A stretch of 35,975 bases of DNA from Rhodococcus_G sp042754225 (lineage in GTDB: Bacteria > Actinomycetota > Actinomycetes > Mycobacteriales > Mycobacteriaceae). Each line of letters begins with the position of its first letter. The first letter of the stretch is position 1. Positions 7,830 to 15,912 of this stretch are shown piece after piece. The DNA lies in contig NZ_JBHZAH010000045.1 in the NCBI RefSeq assembly GCF_042754225.1, positions 1 to 35,975 on the forward strand. Direction: 5' to 3'. A program made the translations under genes and the position numbers. The notes under the pieces were generated by a model. It saw nothing but the letters and a program-made list of their open reading frames with translations. It searched no databases and was not told the origin of the DNA.

Positions 7830-7858
7830 TTGCATCCGAAATGCAAGTAATATACGGT
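7830..7858 (+). promoter_or_regulatory. nsrR promoter with overlapping dyad
   Basis: TTGCAT (7830-7835) and TACGGT (7853-7858) are 17 bases apart, and the GTG start follows 7 bases later, giving a leaderless message. The inverted repeat TTGCAT-N5-ATGCAA (7830-7846) covers the -35. A regulator bound there, possibly NsrR itself, would block transcription. Confidence 0.6.
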
Positions 7859-7865
7859 CGTCAAC

Positions 7866-8309
7866 GTGCAGCTGACGCGATTCACTGACCTGGGGCTGCG
7901 CGTGATCATGCGCCTAGCTGTCTCCCCGGGAGGCGGCGGCCTGACGACGAGTCAGGTGGCGGATGCGATGGCGATTCCGTACACGCACACGACCAAGGTA
8001 GTGCTGCGGTTACGTGAACTCGGCATGGTCGAAGCCCGCCGCGGTCGGGGCGGCGGGCTTACGATCACCGACCGCGCGCGCGTCACCTCGATCGGATGGC
8101 TCGCGCGCGAACTCGAGGGCGACGGCGAGGTCGTGGTCTGCGAGGGCACGACCCCCTGCCCGCTGCGCAGCGCGTGTCGGCTGCGTGGGGCCCTGCGCCG
8201 GGCCCAGAATGCCTTCTACGAGTCCCTCGACGGCGTCACCGTCGAGGACCTGGTCTCGGCCCCCGACACCGTCTCGATGCTCGCACTCTCCGCGAGGCCG
8301 TCGGACTGA
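7866..8309 (+). CDS. nsrR: Rrf2-family regulator, NsrR type
   Basis: A 147-residue Rrf2-family repressor. Residues 1-75 form the winged helix (QLTRFTDLGLRVIMRLAV, recognition helix around IPYTHTTKVVLRL, wing RRGRGGGLTI). Three cysteines, C92, C98 and C104, have the spacing of the [4Fe-4S] ligands of Streptomyces NsrR, which loses DNA binding when nitric oxide attacks the cluster. No hmp flavohaemoglobin gene is in the window, so the target is not evident. The upstream dyad suggests self-control. Start GTG 7866 directly precedes the conserved QLTRFTDLGLR. IscR is less likely because it has a different Cys spacing and isc neighbours. Confidence 0.87.
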   Translation: MQLTRFTDLGLRVIMRLAVSPGGGGLTTSQVADAMAIPYTHTTKVVLRLRELGMVEARRGRGGGLTITDRARVTSIGWLARELEGDGEVVVCEGTTPCPLRSACRLRGALRRAQNAFYESLDGVTVEDLVSAPDTVSMLALSARPSD

Positions 8310-8326
8310 GCCTCGTCGCCCGCGTC

Positions 8327-8869
8327 CTAGCCGTCGGATTCGCGGCGCCGCTGACCCGCCTTCACCGCGGCGGTGATGATCCGCACGCCGACCGCGAGCA
8401 GTACCAGGTTCCCCACGATCTGCACCGACACGATCGCGCGCGCGGTCTCGCTGACCGCGGTGATGTCACCGAAGCCGACCGTGGAGAAGCACACCAGCGT
8501 GAAGTACAGCGAGTCCAGCTTCGTGAGCGGCTCGGTGAAGCTGGACGGGGTCGACGTCGAGGTCACCACGTAGATCGTCGCGAACGCGAGCAGGTACGCG
8601 GGCAGCGCCAGCGCCAACGCCTCGACGGCCTGCAGCCCCGGATACCGCGCGTGCACGATCTTCCAGACCTGCCACGCACACAGGGCCCCCACCAGCGCCA
8701 GCCCCACCAACAGCCCGCCCAGCGCGGAGGCCGACTGCAGGTTCCACATCGGCAGCAGGAAATACGCGAGCACCAGTAGCGACGCCGAGCAGGCCGGGCG
8801 CACCACCGCCCGACGCAGCAGCCTGTTCCGGTCCGCCTTCGGCAGGGCGGCGAAACCGTCAGCGGGCAT
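8327..8869 (-). CDS. small potassium channel (two-pore-helix type)
   Basis: A 180-residue membrane protein with four predicted spans (about 22-39, 49-68, 84-102, 143-166). A pore loop before the last span carries the selectivity filter TVGFGD (130-135), the hallmark of K+-selective channels. There is no charged voltage-sensor helix and no cytosolic RCK domain; only about 14 polar residues follow the last span. The start ATG at 8869 overlaps the end of tsaD by 11 bases, so it is probably the last gene of the alr-tsaD run. It converges with nsrR, 17 bases apart. How the channel is gated is not evident. Confidence 0.85.
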   Translation of the reverse strand: MPADGFAALPKADRNRLLRRAVVRPACSASLLVLAYFLLPMWNLQSASALGGLLVGLALVGALCAWQVWKIVHARYPGLQAVEALALALPAYLLAFATIYVVTSTSTPSSFTEPLTKLDSLYFTLVCFSTVGFGDITAVSETARAIVSVQIVGNLVLLAVGVRIITAAVKAGQRRRESDG

Positions 8870-9911
8870 CGCCGAGGTCCCGCGACTGGCTGACCGTCAC
8901 GGACAGGCCCGGATCGGTGGCAACGGTCAGTGGCGACGGCAGCGCGCCCCCCGCGATGACGTGTGCACCCAGTGCCGCGATCATCACGCCATTGTCGGTG
9001 CACAGCCGCGGCTTCGGGATGCGAAGCGTCAAACCCGCGGCGGCGCAGCGTTCCTCGGCCATCTCCCGGATCCGCGAGTTCGCGGTTGCACCGCCGCCGA
9101 GGACGAGGGTGTCGACGCCTACGTCGGTGGCCGCCCGGACCGCCTTCATGGTGAGCACGTCGGCCACCGCCTCCTGGAAGCTGGCCGCGACATCCGGGAT
9201 CGAGACCGGTTCGCCCGCCCGCTCTTTGGACTCCACGTACCTTGCGACAGCCGTCTTCAGTCCGGAGAACGAGAAGTCGTTGCGCGCGTCCCGTGGGCCG
9301 GTCATGCCGCGCGGGAAGGCGATCGCGGTACGGTCGCCGTCCTGGGCGGCCCGGTCGAGCGCCGGACCGCCGGGGAAACCGAGGCCGAGCAATCTGGCCA
9401 CCTTGTCGAAGGCCTCCCCCGCCGCGTCGTCCACGGTGGTCCCGAGCTCGACGATCGGCTGCGCGAGGTCCTGCACGTGCAGCAGGTGCGTATGCCCTCC
9501 GGAGACCAGCAGCGCCACGCACGGCGGCATCGGCCCGTGCTCGAGGGTGTCCACCGCGACGTGTCCGCCGAGGTGGTTGAGGGCGTAGAAGGGCACGTCC
9601 CAGGCGGCCGCGTAGGCCTTGGCCGCGGCGGCCCCGACGAGCAGCGCACCGGCCAGACCGGGGCCGATGGTCACCGCAAGCGCGTCCGGCTTGGCGATGC
9701 CGGCCTGCGCGAGCGCCCTGCGCATGGTCGGGACGATCGCCTCGAGATGCGCGCGCGAGGCGACCTCCGGCACCACACCGCCGTAGCGGGCGTGCTGGTC
9801 GACGCTCGAGGCCACCTCGTCGGCGAGCAGTTCACAGGTCCCGTCCTCGCGCCACCGGACGATGCCGACGCCCGTTTCGTCGCAGGAGCTCTCGATGCCC
9901 ATCACGATCAT
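8859..9911 (-). CDS. tsaD: tRNA N6-adenosine threonylcarbamoyltransferase TsaD
   Basis: A 350-residue ASKHA-fold enzyme that moves the threonylcarbamoyl group to A37 of ANN-decoding tRNAs (t6A). It begins GIESSCDETG, the nucleotide loop. The metal histidines are H113 and H117 (NHLGGH), followed by the LLVSGGHTHL loop, the EAFDKVARLLGL segment and the C-terminal GGGATANSRIR motif. It works with TsaB and TsaE, encoded just upstream, and with TsaC, which is not in this window. Its ATG at 9911 overlaps the rimI stop (9908-9910), which indicates translational coupling. Confidence 0.97.
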   Translation of the reverse strand: MIVMGIESSCDETGVGIVRWREDGTCELLADEVASSVDQHARYGGVVPEVASRAHLEAIVPTMRRALAQAGIAKPDALAVTIGPGLAGALLVGAAAAKAYAAAWDVPFYALNHLGGHVAVDTLEHGPMPPCVALLVSGGHTHLLHVQDLAQPIVELGTTVDDAAGEAFDKVARLLGLGFPGGPALDRAAQDGDRTAIAFPRGMTGPRDARNDFSFSGLKTAVARYVESKERAGEPVSIPDVAASFQEAVADVLTMKAVRAATDVGVDTLVLGGGATANSRIREMAEERCAAAGLTLRIPKPRLCTDNGVMIAALGAHVIAGGALPSPLTVATDPGLSVTVSQSRDLGDAR

Positions 9912-10420
9912 GCCGGCTGCTCCTTCGATGGCACTGTCATATCCCCCGTCGCGTCGCTCGCCCGCTGCTCCCGGCGCATGGTGTACGCGTCGGCGCCGCT
10001 CGGCTGGTAGTAGTTCCGGCGGGTGCCGAGAATCTCGAAGCCCTCACGCCGGTAGAGCGCGATGGCCGACTCGTTGTCGGTGCGCACCTCGAGAAAGACC
10101 GGACCGCCGTGGGTTCCTGCGACCCGCAGCAGCTCGTCGAGCAGCCGCGACCCGAGCCCGCGCCGCTGCTGCACCGGATCGACGCCGATCGTGTGTACCT
10201 CGGATTCGGGGTCGGATTCCCCGCCCAGCAACGCTATTCCCGCGTACCCGACGATCGTTCCGGCCTCGTCGCGGGCCACGAAGTAGTGATTGTGCGCGTG
10301 GGCGAGTTCCGAGCGGAAGGCGTCCGCGCTCCACGGCCCGTCCCCGGCGAAGAGGATCTCCTCCAGCTCCGCGCATCGTGCCGCGTCGGCCGCCGTCATC
10401 GCGACGATGGCGAAGCTCAT
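9908..10420 (-). CDS. rimI: ribosomal protein S18 alanine N-acetyltransferase RimI
   Basis: A 170-residue GNAT acetyltransferase. The acetyl-CoA pyrophosphate loop is at about 84-91 (QQRRGLGS), after the VHTIGVDP strand. The segment LEVRTDNESAIALYRREGFE followed by RRNYY is typical of RimI. It probably acetylates the N-terminus of S18 and perhaps other proteins. The gene lies inside the t6A set between tsaB and tsaD and overlaps both by four bases, the common actinobacterial order. Confidence 0.92.
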   Translation of the reverse strand: MSFAIVAMTAADAARCAELEEILFAGDGPWSADAFRSELAHAHNHYFVARDEAGTIVGYAGIALLGGESDPESEVHTIGVDPVQQRRGLGSRLLDELLRVAGTHGGPVFLEVRTDNESAIALYRREGFEILGTRRNYYQPSGADAYTMRREQRASDATGDMTVPSKEQPA

Positions 10421-11061
10421 CGGGTGCGGTTCGCAATCTCGACCGCATCGGGGCGCCGGAGATACAGCGGGACAAGCGGTTCCGGCTCCGCCCCGTCGAT
10501 CAGCTCGTGCCGGGCCACCTGGACCAGTCCGGCGGGCGAGGGCGTCTCGACCGGCTCCACCGGCAGGTCGAACAGGTCCACGTGCGCGGCAGAGCCTGCC
10601 ACCACGTTCGACGGCAGCGGGTTGACGTCGGCCGGCTTGTCCACCGCGGGTCCGGACACCCGGACACCGCCGGAGTAGCGCGCCCAGTACACCTCGCGTC
10701 TACGGGCGTCGGTGACCACCAACAGGTCTCGCCCCAGCGCGGCCTCGACGGCGATCGCGTCGAGGCTGCACACCCCGTACACGGGAATCCCGAGCGCATC
10801 GCCGAACGCCGCCGCGGTGGCCATCCCGACCCGCAGTCCCGTGAACGGTCCCGGGCCGCAACCGACGACGACCGCGTCCAGGTCGGGCGGCGTGTGCCCC
10901 ACCTCCGCGAGGCATTCGAGGATGAGCGGCGTCAGCACCTCCGCGTGCGCACGGGCATTGACGGTGACCCGGCTGGACAGCGTCCGGGGTTCGTCGCCTG
11001 CGAGGCGGACGACTCCCGCGGTGACGGCCGGGGTGGCGGTATCGACGGCGAGTACGAGCAC
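10417..11061 (-). CDS. tsaB: t6A biosynthesis protein TsaB
   Basis: A 214-residue ASKHA-fold partner of TsaD that acts as a scaffold for t6A synthesis. Family features are VLVLAVDTATPAV at the start, RAHAEVLTPLI, and GCGPGPFTGLRVGMATA near 70-86. I chose GTG 11061 because it begins exactly at the conserved first strand; the in-frame stretch upstream is Arg/Pro-rich and overlaps tsaE. It starts 11 bases after the tsaE stop and overlaps rimI by four bases. Confidence 0.93.
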   Translation of the reverse strand: MLVLAVDTATPAVTAGVVRLAGDEPRTLSSRVTVNARAHAEVLTPLILECLAEVGHTPPDLDAVVVGCGPGPFTGLRVGMATAAAFGDALGIPVYGVCSLDAIAVEAALGRDLLVVTDARRREVYWARYSGGVRVSGPAVDKPADVNPLPSNVVAGSAAHVDLFDLPVEPVETPSPAGLVQVARHELIDGAEPEPLVPLYLRRPDAVEIANRTR

Positions 11062-11072
11062 AATTGACCAGG

Positions 11073-11576
11073 TTACCCGCGGGCGGAGACCCAGCCCCAC
11101 TGCGCGGTGCGGACGTCGGACTCGGGCTCGCGGCGCAGCCGCACCAGCAGGTGCCGGTCGGCCAGGTGCTCGACCACGCCCTCGCCCCATTCGACCACCA
11201 CGACCGCACCCGCCAGATCGGTGTCGAGGTCGAGCGCGTCGAGTTCGTCGAACGTCCGGTCGCTGCCGGCCGCCCCGCCGCCGGCACCGATCCCCAGCCG
11301 GTACGCGTCCACGTGCACCATCGCGACCGGCGGGCCGCCGCCGGGGCGCTCCCCCGCCCGGTGTTCACGGGCGATGATGAAGGTCGGCGAGCTGACCCGG
11401 CCCTGCACGCCGAGACCGGCCGCGATCCCGCGGGCCAGCGCGGTCTTGCCGGCGCCGAGCGGCCCGTCGAGGACCACCAGGTCGCCCGCGTCCAGCTCCC
11501 GGGCGAGCCGCCTGCCGAACGCCTCGGTGTCTTCGGTGGCCGGCAGCTCGATCACCGCATGCAGCGACTCACCCAC
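11073..11576 (-). CDS. tsaE: t6A biosynthesis ATPase TsaE
   Basis: A 167-residue P-loop ATPase that resets the TsaB-TsaD complex. The Walker A motif is GPLGAGKT (38-45). Other family signs are VSSPTFIIAREH and the VHVDAYRLG segment. The loop between these is longer than usual (RAGERPGGGPP). The start is GTG 11576, overlapping the upstream hydrolase stop by 8 bases. Confidence 0.94.
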   Translation of the reverse strand: MGESLHAVIELPATEDTEAFGRRLARELDAGDLVVLDGPLGAGKTALARGIAAGLGVQGRVSSPTFIIAREHRAGERPGGGPPVAMVHVDAYRLGIGAGGGAAGSDRTFDELDALDLDTDLAGAVVVVEWGEGVVEHLADRHLLVRLRREPESDVRTAQWGWVSARG

Positions 11577-12645
11577 CGAAACCCACCCGATCCGCGTACT
11601 CGCCGTCTGCCACGGCCCGATTCACGAGCCGATCGATCGCGTCCGTGACCCGAATCGGGAATTCGAGCTGAACCAGGTGGCCCGCGGAGACCACCCGAAC
11701 CAGCTCCGAGCGGGGCAGGGCCGCCGCCATCGCCTCCGACTGGGCGAACGGGATCACCATGTCCGCGTCCCCGCACAGCACCAGGGCCGGCAGGTCGGCG
11801 ATCACCGGGAGCGCCTCCGACTCGTCGTGCAGCTCGAGCGACTTGAGGAAGTTCACGATGGTCGTGACCGACGTCTCGTTGAGCATGCCCTCCGAGAACC
11901 TCGTCAGCGACGGGCTCACGTCGGTGCCGTACGAGGCGGCGCGCAGGATCGGCGAGATGATCGCCCGGGCGGCGCCGCGGCCGAACTGGACCATGCCGGG
12001 TGCGGTGCGAACCGCGAGACGGAAGGCGTCGATCACCGGGTTCCGCAGGTTCCGGCTCAGCCCCGCCTTGTTCAGCCCCTCGGCCGCGGTGGCGACCAGG
12101 CCGACCCCGACCACCCGGGTGCCGAACTGCTCCGGCATCTGGCGGGCCATCGCCAGGATGCTCATGCCACCCATCGAATGTCCGACCAGCACCACCGGTC
12201 CGTCCGGTGCGACCGCTCGCACCACTGCGTCGAGATCCCGCCCGAGCTGGCCGATGGTGCAGCTCTCGGGGCTCGGGGTGCCGGACCTGCCGTGGCCGCG
12301 CTGGTCGTAGAAGACCATCCGCACCTCGCTGCCCCAGCGCCGCTCGAGCTGGCGGCGCTGGAAGTGCCAGGAGTCCATCCGCAGGCAGTAGCCGTGCACG
12401 AACACGACCGTCAGCGGCGCGTCGGCGGGTCCCACCTCGCGCACGGCCAGCGGGACGCCGTCGTCGGCGGTGACCAGGCTGCCCCGGTCCGCGTCCATCA
12501 ACCCGAAGTCCTCGCGGGCGTGCCGGTCCCGACGGCCGCGACGCGTCGGCGCGGGACGATGCGCGACGCTGACACCGGCCAGCGCCCCGACCACGGTGGC
12601 GACGCCGGCGCCACCGATGAGCCCGGCCTTTCCGAACGGTTTCAC
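11569..12645 (-). CDS. alpha/beta hydrolase between alr and tsaE
   Basis: A 358-residue alpha/beta-fold hydrolase. The oxyanion loop is FVHGYC (82-87), the nucleophile elbow is GHSMGG with S157, the acid lies in CGDADMVIPF and the histidine in SAGHLVQLE, so the triad looks complete. The first 30 residues have a hydrophobic, Gly/Ala-rich stretch (about 7-28) that may be a signal or anchor. It shares GTGA with the alr stop (12642-12645) and overlaps tsaE by 8 bases, so it is within the operon. It may be a lipase, esterase or peptidase; the substrate is unknown. I do not recall an equivalent at this place in M. tuberculosis. Confidence 0.85.
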   Translation of the reverse strand: MKPFGKAGLIGGAGVATVVGALAGVSVAHRPAPTRRGRRDRHAREDFGLMDADRGSLVTADDGVPLAVREVGPADAPLTVVFVHGYCLRMDSWHFQRRQLERRWGSEVRMVFYDQRGHGRSGTPSPESCTIGQLGRDLDAVVRAVAPDGPVVLVGHSMGGMSILAMARQMPEQFGTRVVGVGLVATAAEGLNKAGLSRNLRNPVIDAFRLAVRTAPGMVQFGRGAARAIISPILRAASYGTDVSPSLTRFSEGMLNETSVTTIVNFLKSLELHDESEALPVIADLPALVLCGDADMVIPFAQSEAMAAALPRSELVRVVSAGHLVQLEFPIRVTDAIDRLVNRAVADGEYADRVGFGG

Positions 12646-13898
12646 CGCGCGACCCGCCCACCGCCGGTGTACGTGCGCACGACGCGTCCTCGCACCCCGG
12701 TCACCACCTCGTAGTGGATGGTGTCGAGGGCGTCGGCCCAGTCCTGCGCCACCGGTTCGCCGGAGTCACCGGCGCCGAAGAGGGTCGCGACATCGCCCTC
12801 GGTGACCGGGCCCGGATCGGCACCGAGATCGACGACCACCTGATCCATGCACACCCGGCCGATCTGCGGGTACCGCCGGGATCCGATCTGCACCTCGAAT
12901 CGGCCGCCGATCGCGCGCGGGATGCCGTCGGCGTAGCCGACCGGCAGCAATGCGACGGTGGTGTCCCGTGGGGCGATCCAGGTGTGGCCGTACGACACTC
13001 CGCCGCCCGCAGCCACCTTCTTGACCAACGCCACGCGCGCGCGAAGCACCATCGCCGGCCGCAGACCGAACTGGCCGAGTTCGGGCACCGGGGACAGCCC
13101 GTACAGCGCGATACCCGGCCGCACCATGTCGAAGCGCAGGTCGGGGCGGGTCAGGGTGGCCGCCGAGTTCGACAGGTGTACACGCTCGGCGCGCAAGCCC
13201 CGGCGCGCCGCCTCGGCCACCGCATGTCGCAACGCCTCGACCTGGAGGTCGATGACGGGATGGTGCGGCTGGTCCGCGTGCGCGAGGTGGGAGAAGATGC
13301 CGCGGAACCGGATCGCCCCCTCGGCCTCCGCTCGGGCGAGACCGTCGAGCAGCGCGGCCAGCTCGGTCGGAGAGACGCCGTTGCGGTTGAGCCCGGTGTC
13401 CACCTTCATGGTGACCACTGCGGCGGCGCCGAGTTCGCGGGCCGCGGAGACCACCGAACCCAGGTGGCGCGGCGAGGAGACCGCGAGTTCGACGCCCGCG
13501 GCGATCGCTCGGGCGAAGTCTGCGTCCGGAGTGTGCAACCAGGACAGCACGGGTGCGTCGATGCCCGCGGCGCGCAGTTCGAGTGCCTCGTCGATCGTGG
13601 TGACGCCCAGTTCGGCGGCGCCCGCGGCCAGTGCGGCGCGAGCCACCTCGACGGCGCCGTGGTTGTAGGCGTCGGCCTTGACCACGGCCATCACCGCCGC
13701 ATCGCCCGCGTGTTCACGCAGGAGTCGCACATTGTGCGCGACGGCATCGAGGTCGACGAGCGCCTCCGCCTGTGGTGCGGTCCGGGGTGCCGGGTCGCCG
13801 GTGGGGCGCGTGTTTCCGCCCGATCCTGGCGATACGGACAAGTCGGCACCCGCCCGGAGAGCGGATGCCGCATGGTCGAGCTGCGGAGCGGTAGTCAT
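12642..13898 (-). CDS. alr: alanine racemase
   Basis: A 418-residue PLP enzyme making D-alanine for peptidoglycan. The PLP lysine is K74 in AVVKADAYNHG. The second catalytic base is the Tyr in GVSYGHTW, and LLPVGYADGIPR and RVCMDQVVVDLG follow as in the family. The first 45 or so residues (Pro/Gly/Ser-rich, up to APQAEA) precede the conserved start of the barrel. The enzyme could begin later, but no better start with a ribosome site was found. It heads the leftward operon that continues into the hydrolase and t6A genes. Confidence 0.95.
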   Translation of the reverse strand: MTTAPQLDHAASALRAGADLSVSPGSGGNTRPTGDPAPRTAPQAEALVDLDAVAHNVRLLREHAGDAAVMAVVKADAYNHGAVEVARAALAAGAAELGVTTIDEALELRAAGIDAPVLSWLHTPDADFARAIAAGVELAVSSPRHLGSVVSAARELGAAAVVTMKVDTGLNRNGVSPTELAALLDGLARAEAEGAIRFRGIFSHLAHADQPHHPVIDLQVEALRHAVAEAARRGLRAERVHLSNSAATLTRPDLRFDMVRPGIALYGLSPVPELGQFGLRPAMVLRARVALVKKVAAGGGVSYGHTWIAPRDTTVALLPVGYADGIPRAIGGRFEVQIGSRRYPQIGRVCMDQVVVDLGADPGPVTEGDVATLFGAGDSGEPVAQDWADALDTIHYEVVTGVRGRVVRTYTGGGRVAR

Positions 13899-13958
13899 GG
13901 TGTCGTCGATCCTGCCATTTTCAGTTGCCTAGCCAAATGACATCCGTCACTTCGCGCG

Positions 13959-15398
13959 TCACGGTTTGAGCACCGGTTGCGCCCTCAGGATCCGAACGGC
14001 CTCCCTGACCTGGCCCAACAGCGGTCCGGCAGAGATCGGAGCGGCCGTGTCCGAACCACCGCCCGCCGCCAGCGCGGCTGCCAGCGCGTGTGCGCGGGCC
14101 CCCATTGCCGCCGCCGTGGACGGCGTGAGCCCGGTCGCCGTCAGCGCGCCGATCATGCCCGCCAGCACATCGCCCGCGCCCGCGGTGGCTGCCGCGGAAC
14201 CGCCCGCCTCGTTGACCAGGACCTGGCCGTCCGGGTCGGCGACCACCGTGCACCTGCCCTTGAGCAGGACGCTCACGCCCCACTCGGCCGCGAGGCGCCG
14301 GGCCTGGCCGACCCGGTCCTCGGCGGGATCGCGCCCGGTCAGTCGCTCGAATTCGCCCGCGTGCGGGGTCAGCAGAGTCGGTGCCCGTCGGTCCGTCACC
14401 AGCGACGGGTCCGCGGCGAGCAGTGTCAGGCCGTCGGCGTCGACGAGCACCGGCAGGTCGGTCCCGAGCACGGACCGCAGCACCGCAGCGGCGTCCGCCC
14501 CGGTGCCGATGCCCGGCCCCACCACCCAGGCCTGCACTCGGCCGGCAGCCGCGAACCCGTCGACGGCGACCACCTCCGGCCACCACGAGAGCACCTGTGG
14601 CGCAGCAGTTCCCGCGTACCGCACCATCCCCGACGTGGCGGCCACCGCACCGCCCGCGCACAGCACGCCCGCGCCGGGGTAGTGCGCGCTGCCCGCGACC
14701 ACCCCGACCACCCCCTGGGTGTACTTGTCGTCGCTCGCGGTCGGGACCGGCCAGGCCGCACCGACCTCGGGCGCCGTGAGCGCCCGAATCTCGGCCGCGC
14801 CCGCGCCGAGACCGATCTCGACGAGTTCGACGCGTCCGCAGTGCGGCGCGGCGAGCACGTGCACCGGCTTGAGGGCGCCGAAGGCGACGGTGACCTGTGC
14901 GGTCACCGCCGGACCGGAGACGGTGCCGGTGTCGGGGTCGACCCCGCTCGGCAGGTCGACGGCCACGATCGGCGCGCTGATCGACTCGACCAGCGCCGCG
15001 GCGGCTGGGCGCAGCGGTCCCCGACCCGAGATTCCGACGATGCCGTCGAGTACGAGATCGGGTTCCCCGAGGTCGGTTCCGACGCGTCCCCCCGCCGCCC
15101 GGAACGCCACGAGGCCGGCCGGATGTGCGCGGTCCGGTGCGAGCAGTACCGCGCGGACCGCGACGCCGCGGGCGCGCAGCATCGCGCCGGCCCACAGAGC
15201 GTCACCCCCGTTGTCCCCGGAGCCCACCAGCAGCGCGACGCTGCGGCCCGCCACACCTCCTGTGCGCGTACGCAACTCGTCGGCCGCCACCCGGGCCAGT
15301 CCGTACGCGGCCCGGCGCATCAGGGTGCCGCCGGGCAGCGCGGCGAGCAGAGGTGCCTCGTACCCGCGCACCTGGTCCGCGGTGAAGTAGTGACGCAT
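13959..15398 (-). CDS. nnrD: bifunctional NAD(P)H-hydrate epimerase / ADP-dependent dehydratase
   Basis: A 479-residue metabolite-repair enzyme that returns damaged, hydrated NAD(P)H to the active form. The N-terminal half (to about 210) is the YjeF_N epimerase, with VGSGDNGGDALWA binding the nucleotide and VDLPSGVDPDTG. The C-terminal half is the ribokinase-like dehydratase, with DDKYTQGVVGVVAGS, VDADGLTLL, LTPHAGEFERL and AATAGAGDVLAGMIGAL. It begins MRHYF. A TACGGT -10 ends 6 bases before the ATG, so it is probably leaderless. It is 60 bases upstream of alr and may be cotranscribed. Confidence 0.95.
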   Translation of the reverse strand: MRHYFTADQVRGYEAPLLAALPGGTLMRRAAYGLARVAADELRTRTGGVAGRSVALLVGSGDNGGDALWAGAMLRARGVAVRAVLLAPDRAHPAGLVAFRAAGGRVGTDLGEPDLVLDGIVGISGRGPLRPAAAALVESISAPIVAVDLPSGVDPDTGTVSGPAVTAQVTVAFGALKPVHVLAAPHCGRVELVEIGLGAGAAEIRALTAPEVGAAWPVPTASDDKYTQGVVGVVAGSAHYPGAGVLCAGGAVAATSGMVRYAGTAAPQVLSWWPEVVAVDGFAAAGRVQAWVVGPGIGTGADAAAVLRSVLGTDLPVLVDADGLTLLAADPSLVTDRRAPTLLTPHAGEFERLTGRDPAEDRVGQARRLAAEWGVSVLLKGRCTVVADPDGQVLVNEAGGSAAATAGAGDVLAGMIGALTATGLTPSTAAAMGARAHALAAALAAGGGSDTAAPISAGPLLGQVREAVRILRAQPVLKP

Positions 15399-15404
15399 CG
15401 ATCG

Positions 15405-15410
15405 ACCGTA
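15405..15410 (-). promoter_or_regulatory. candidate -10 of nnrD
   Basis: TACGGT on the minus strand ends 6 bases before the nnrD ATG (spacer 15399-15404). The same hexamer precedes nsrR and the gene at 18971 at nearly the same distance from the start codon. Confidence 0.5.
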
Positions 15411-15480
15411 ACTCGCCGGGCCCGACCGTGCGGTCTGCAGAGGGGTTCCCCGAACGCCGGCGCCGGACTAGCCTGAAGGC

Positions 15481-15858
15481 ATGCGTGCACGGTCGATGCG
15501 GGCATTCGGAGTGACGGTGGCCTCGGGGCTGCTGGTCGCATCAGTGCTCGTCGGACAGGCGGAGACCTACCAGTCGCCGAACATCGCGCTGGCCGCCAAC
15601 AAGACCTGGACAGTGACGATCTCGAACATGATGTTCCACCCGTCGACGGTCCGCGTCCACATCGGCGACACCGTCACCTGGGCGTTCAACGACCAGGGGC
15701 TCGAGCACGAGGTGATCTCGCAGCCGAGCGCGCAGGAGACCTTCGACAGCGGGGTGCTGTCCTCGGGCACCTACAGCTACACCTTCGTCGAGAAGGGTAC
15801 GAACTCCTACTACTGCGGCATCCACTCGAGCATGGCCGGCATGGTCATCGTCACGTGA
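15481..15858 (+). CDS. exported cupredoxin (amicyanin-like spacing)
   Basis: A 125-residue small blue-copper-type protein. Residues 1 to about 27 form a Sec signal peptide with no lipobox cysteine. The fold signs are TISNMMFHPSTVRVHIGDTV and WAFND. Likely type-1 copper ligands are H76 (LEHEV), C112, H115 and M118 (YYCGIHSSM). The C-x2-H-x2-M spacing matches amicyanin more than plastocyanin. It may carry electrons or copper outside the membrane; the partner is unknown. The ATG at 15481 is 6 bases after a TAGCCT hexamer (15469-15474), with GAAGG in between, so the message may be leaderless or have a very short leader. Confidence 0.85.
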   Translation: MRARSMRAFGVTVASGLLVASVLVGQAETYQSPNIALAANKTWTVTISNMMFHPSTVRVHIGDTVTWAFNDQGLEHEVISQPSAQETFDSGVLSSGTYSYTFVEKGTNSYYCGIHSSMAGMVIVT

Positions 15859-15874
15859 GCTGACGGTTCTGCGT

Positions 15875-15907
15875 CGCGGTCGGCAACCCGTCGGGTCGCC
15901 GACCGCG
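15875..15907. terminator. bidirectional terminator between the cupredoxin gene and glmS
   Basis: A 10-bp stem (15875-15884 with 15898-15907) surrounds a 13-base loop that can add an inner ACCC/GGGT pairing. It lies between two converging genes, 16 bases after one and 5 after the other. Confidence 0.65.
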
Positions 15908-15912
15908 CGGCG

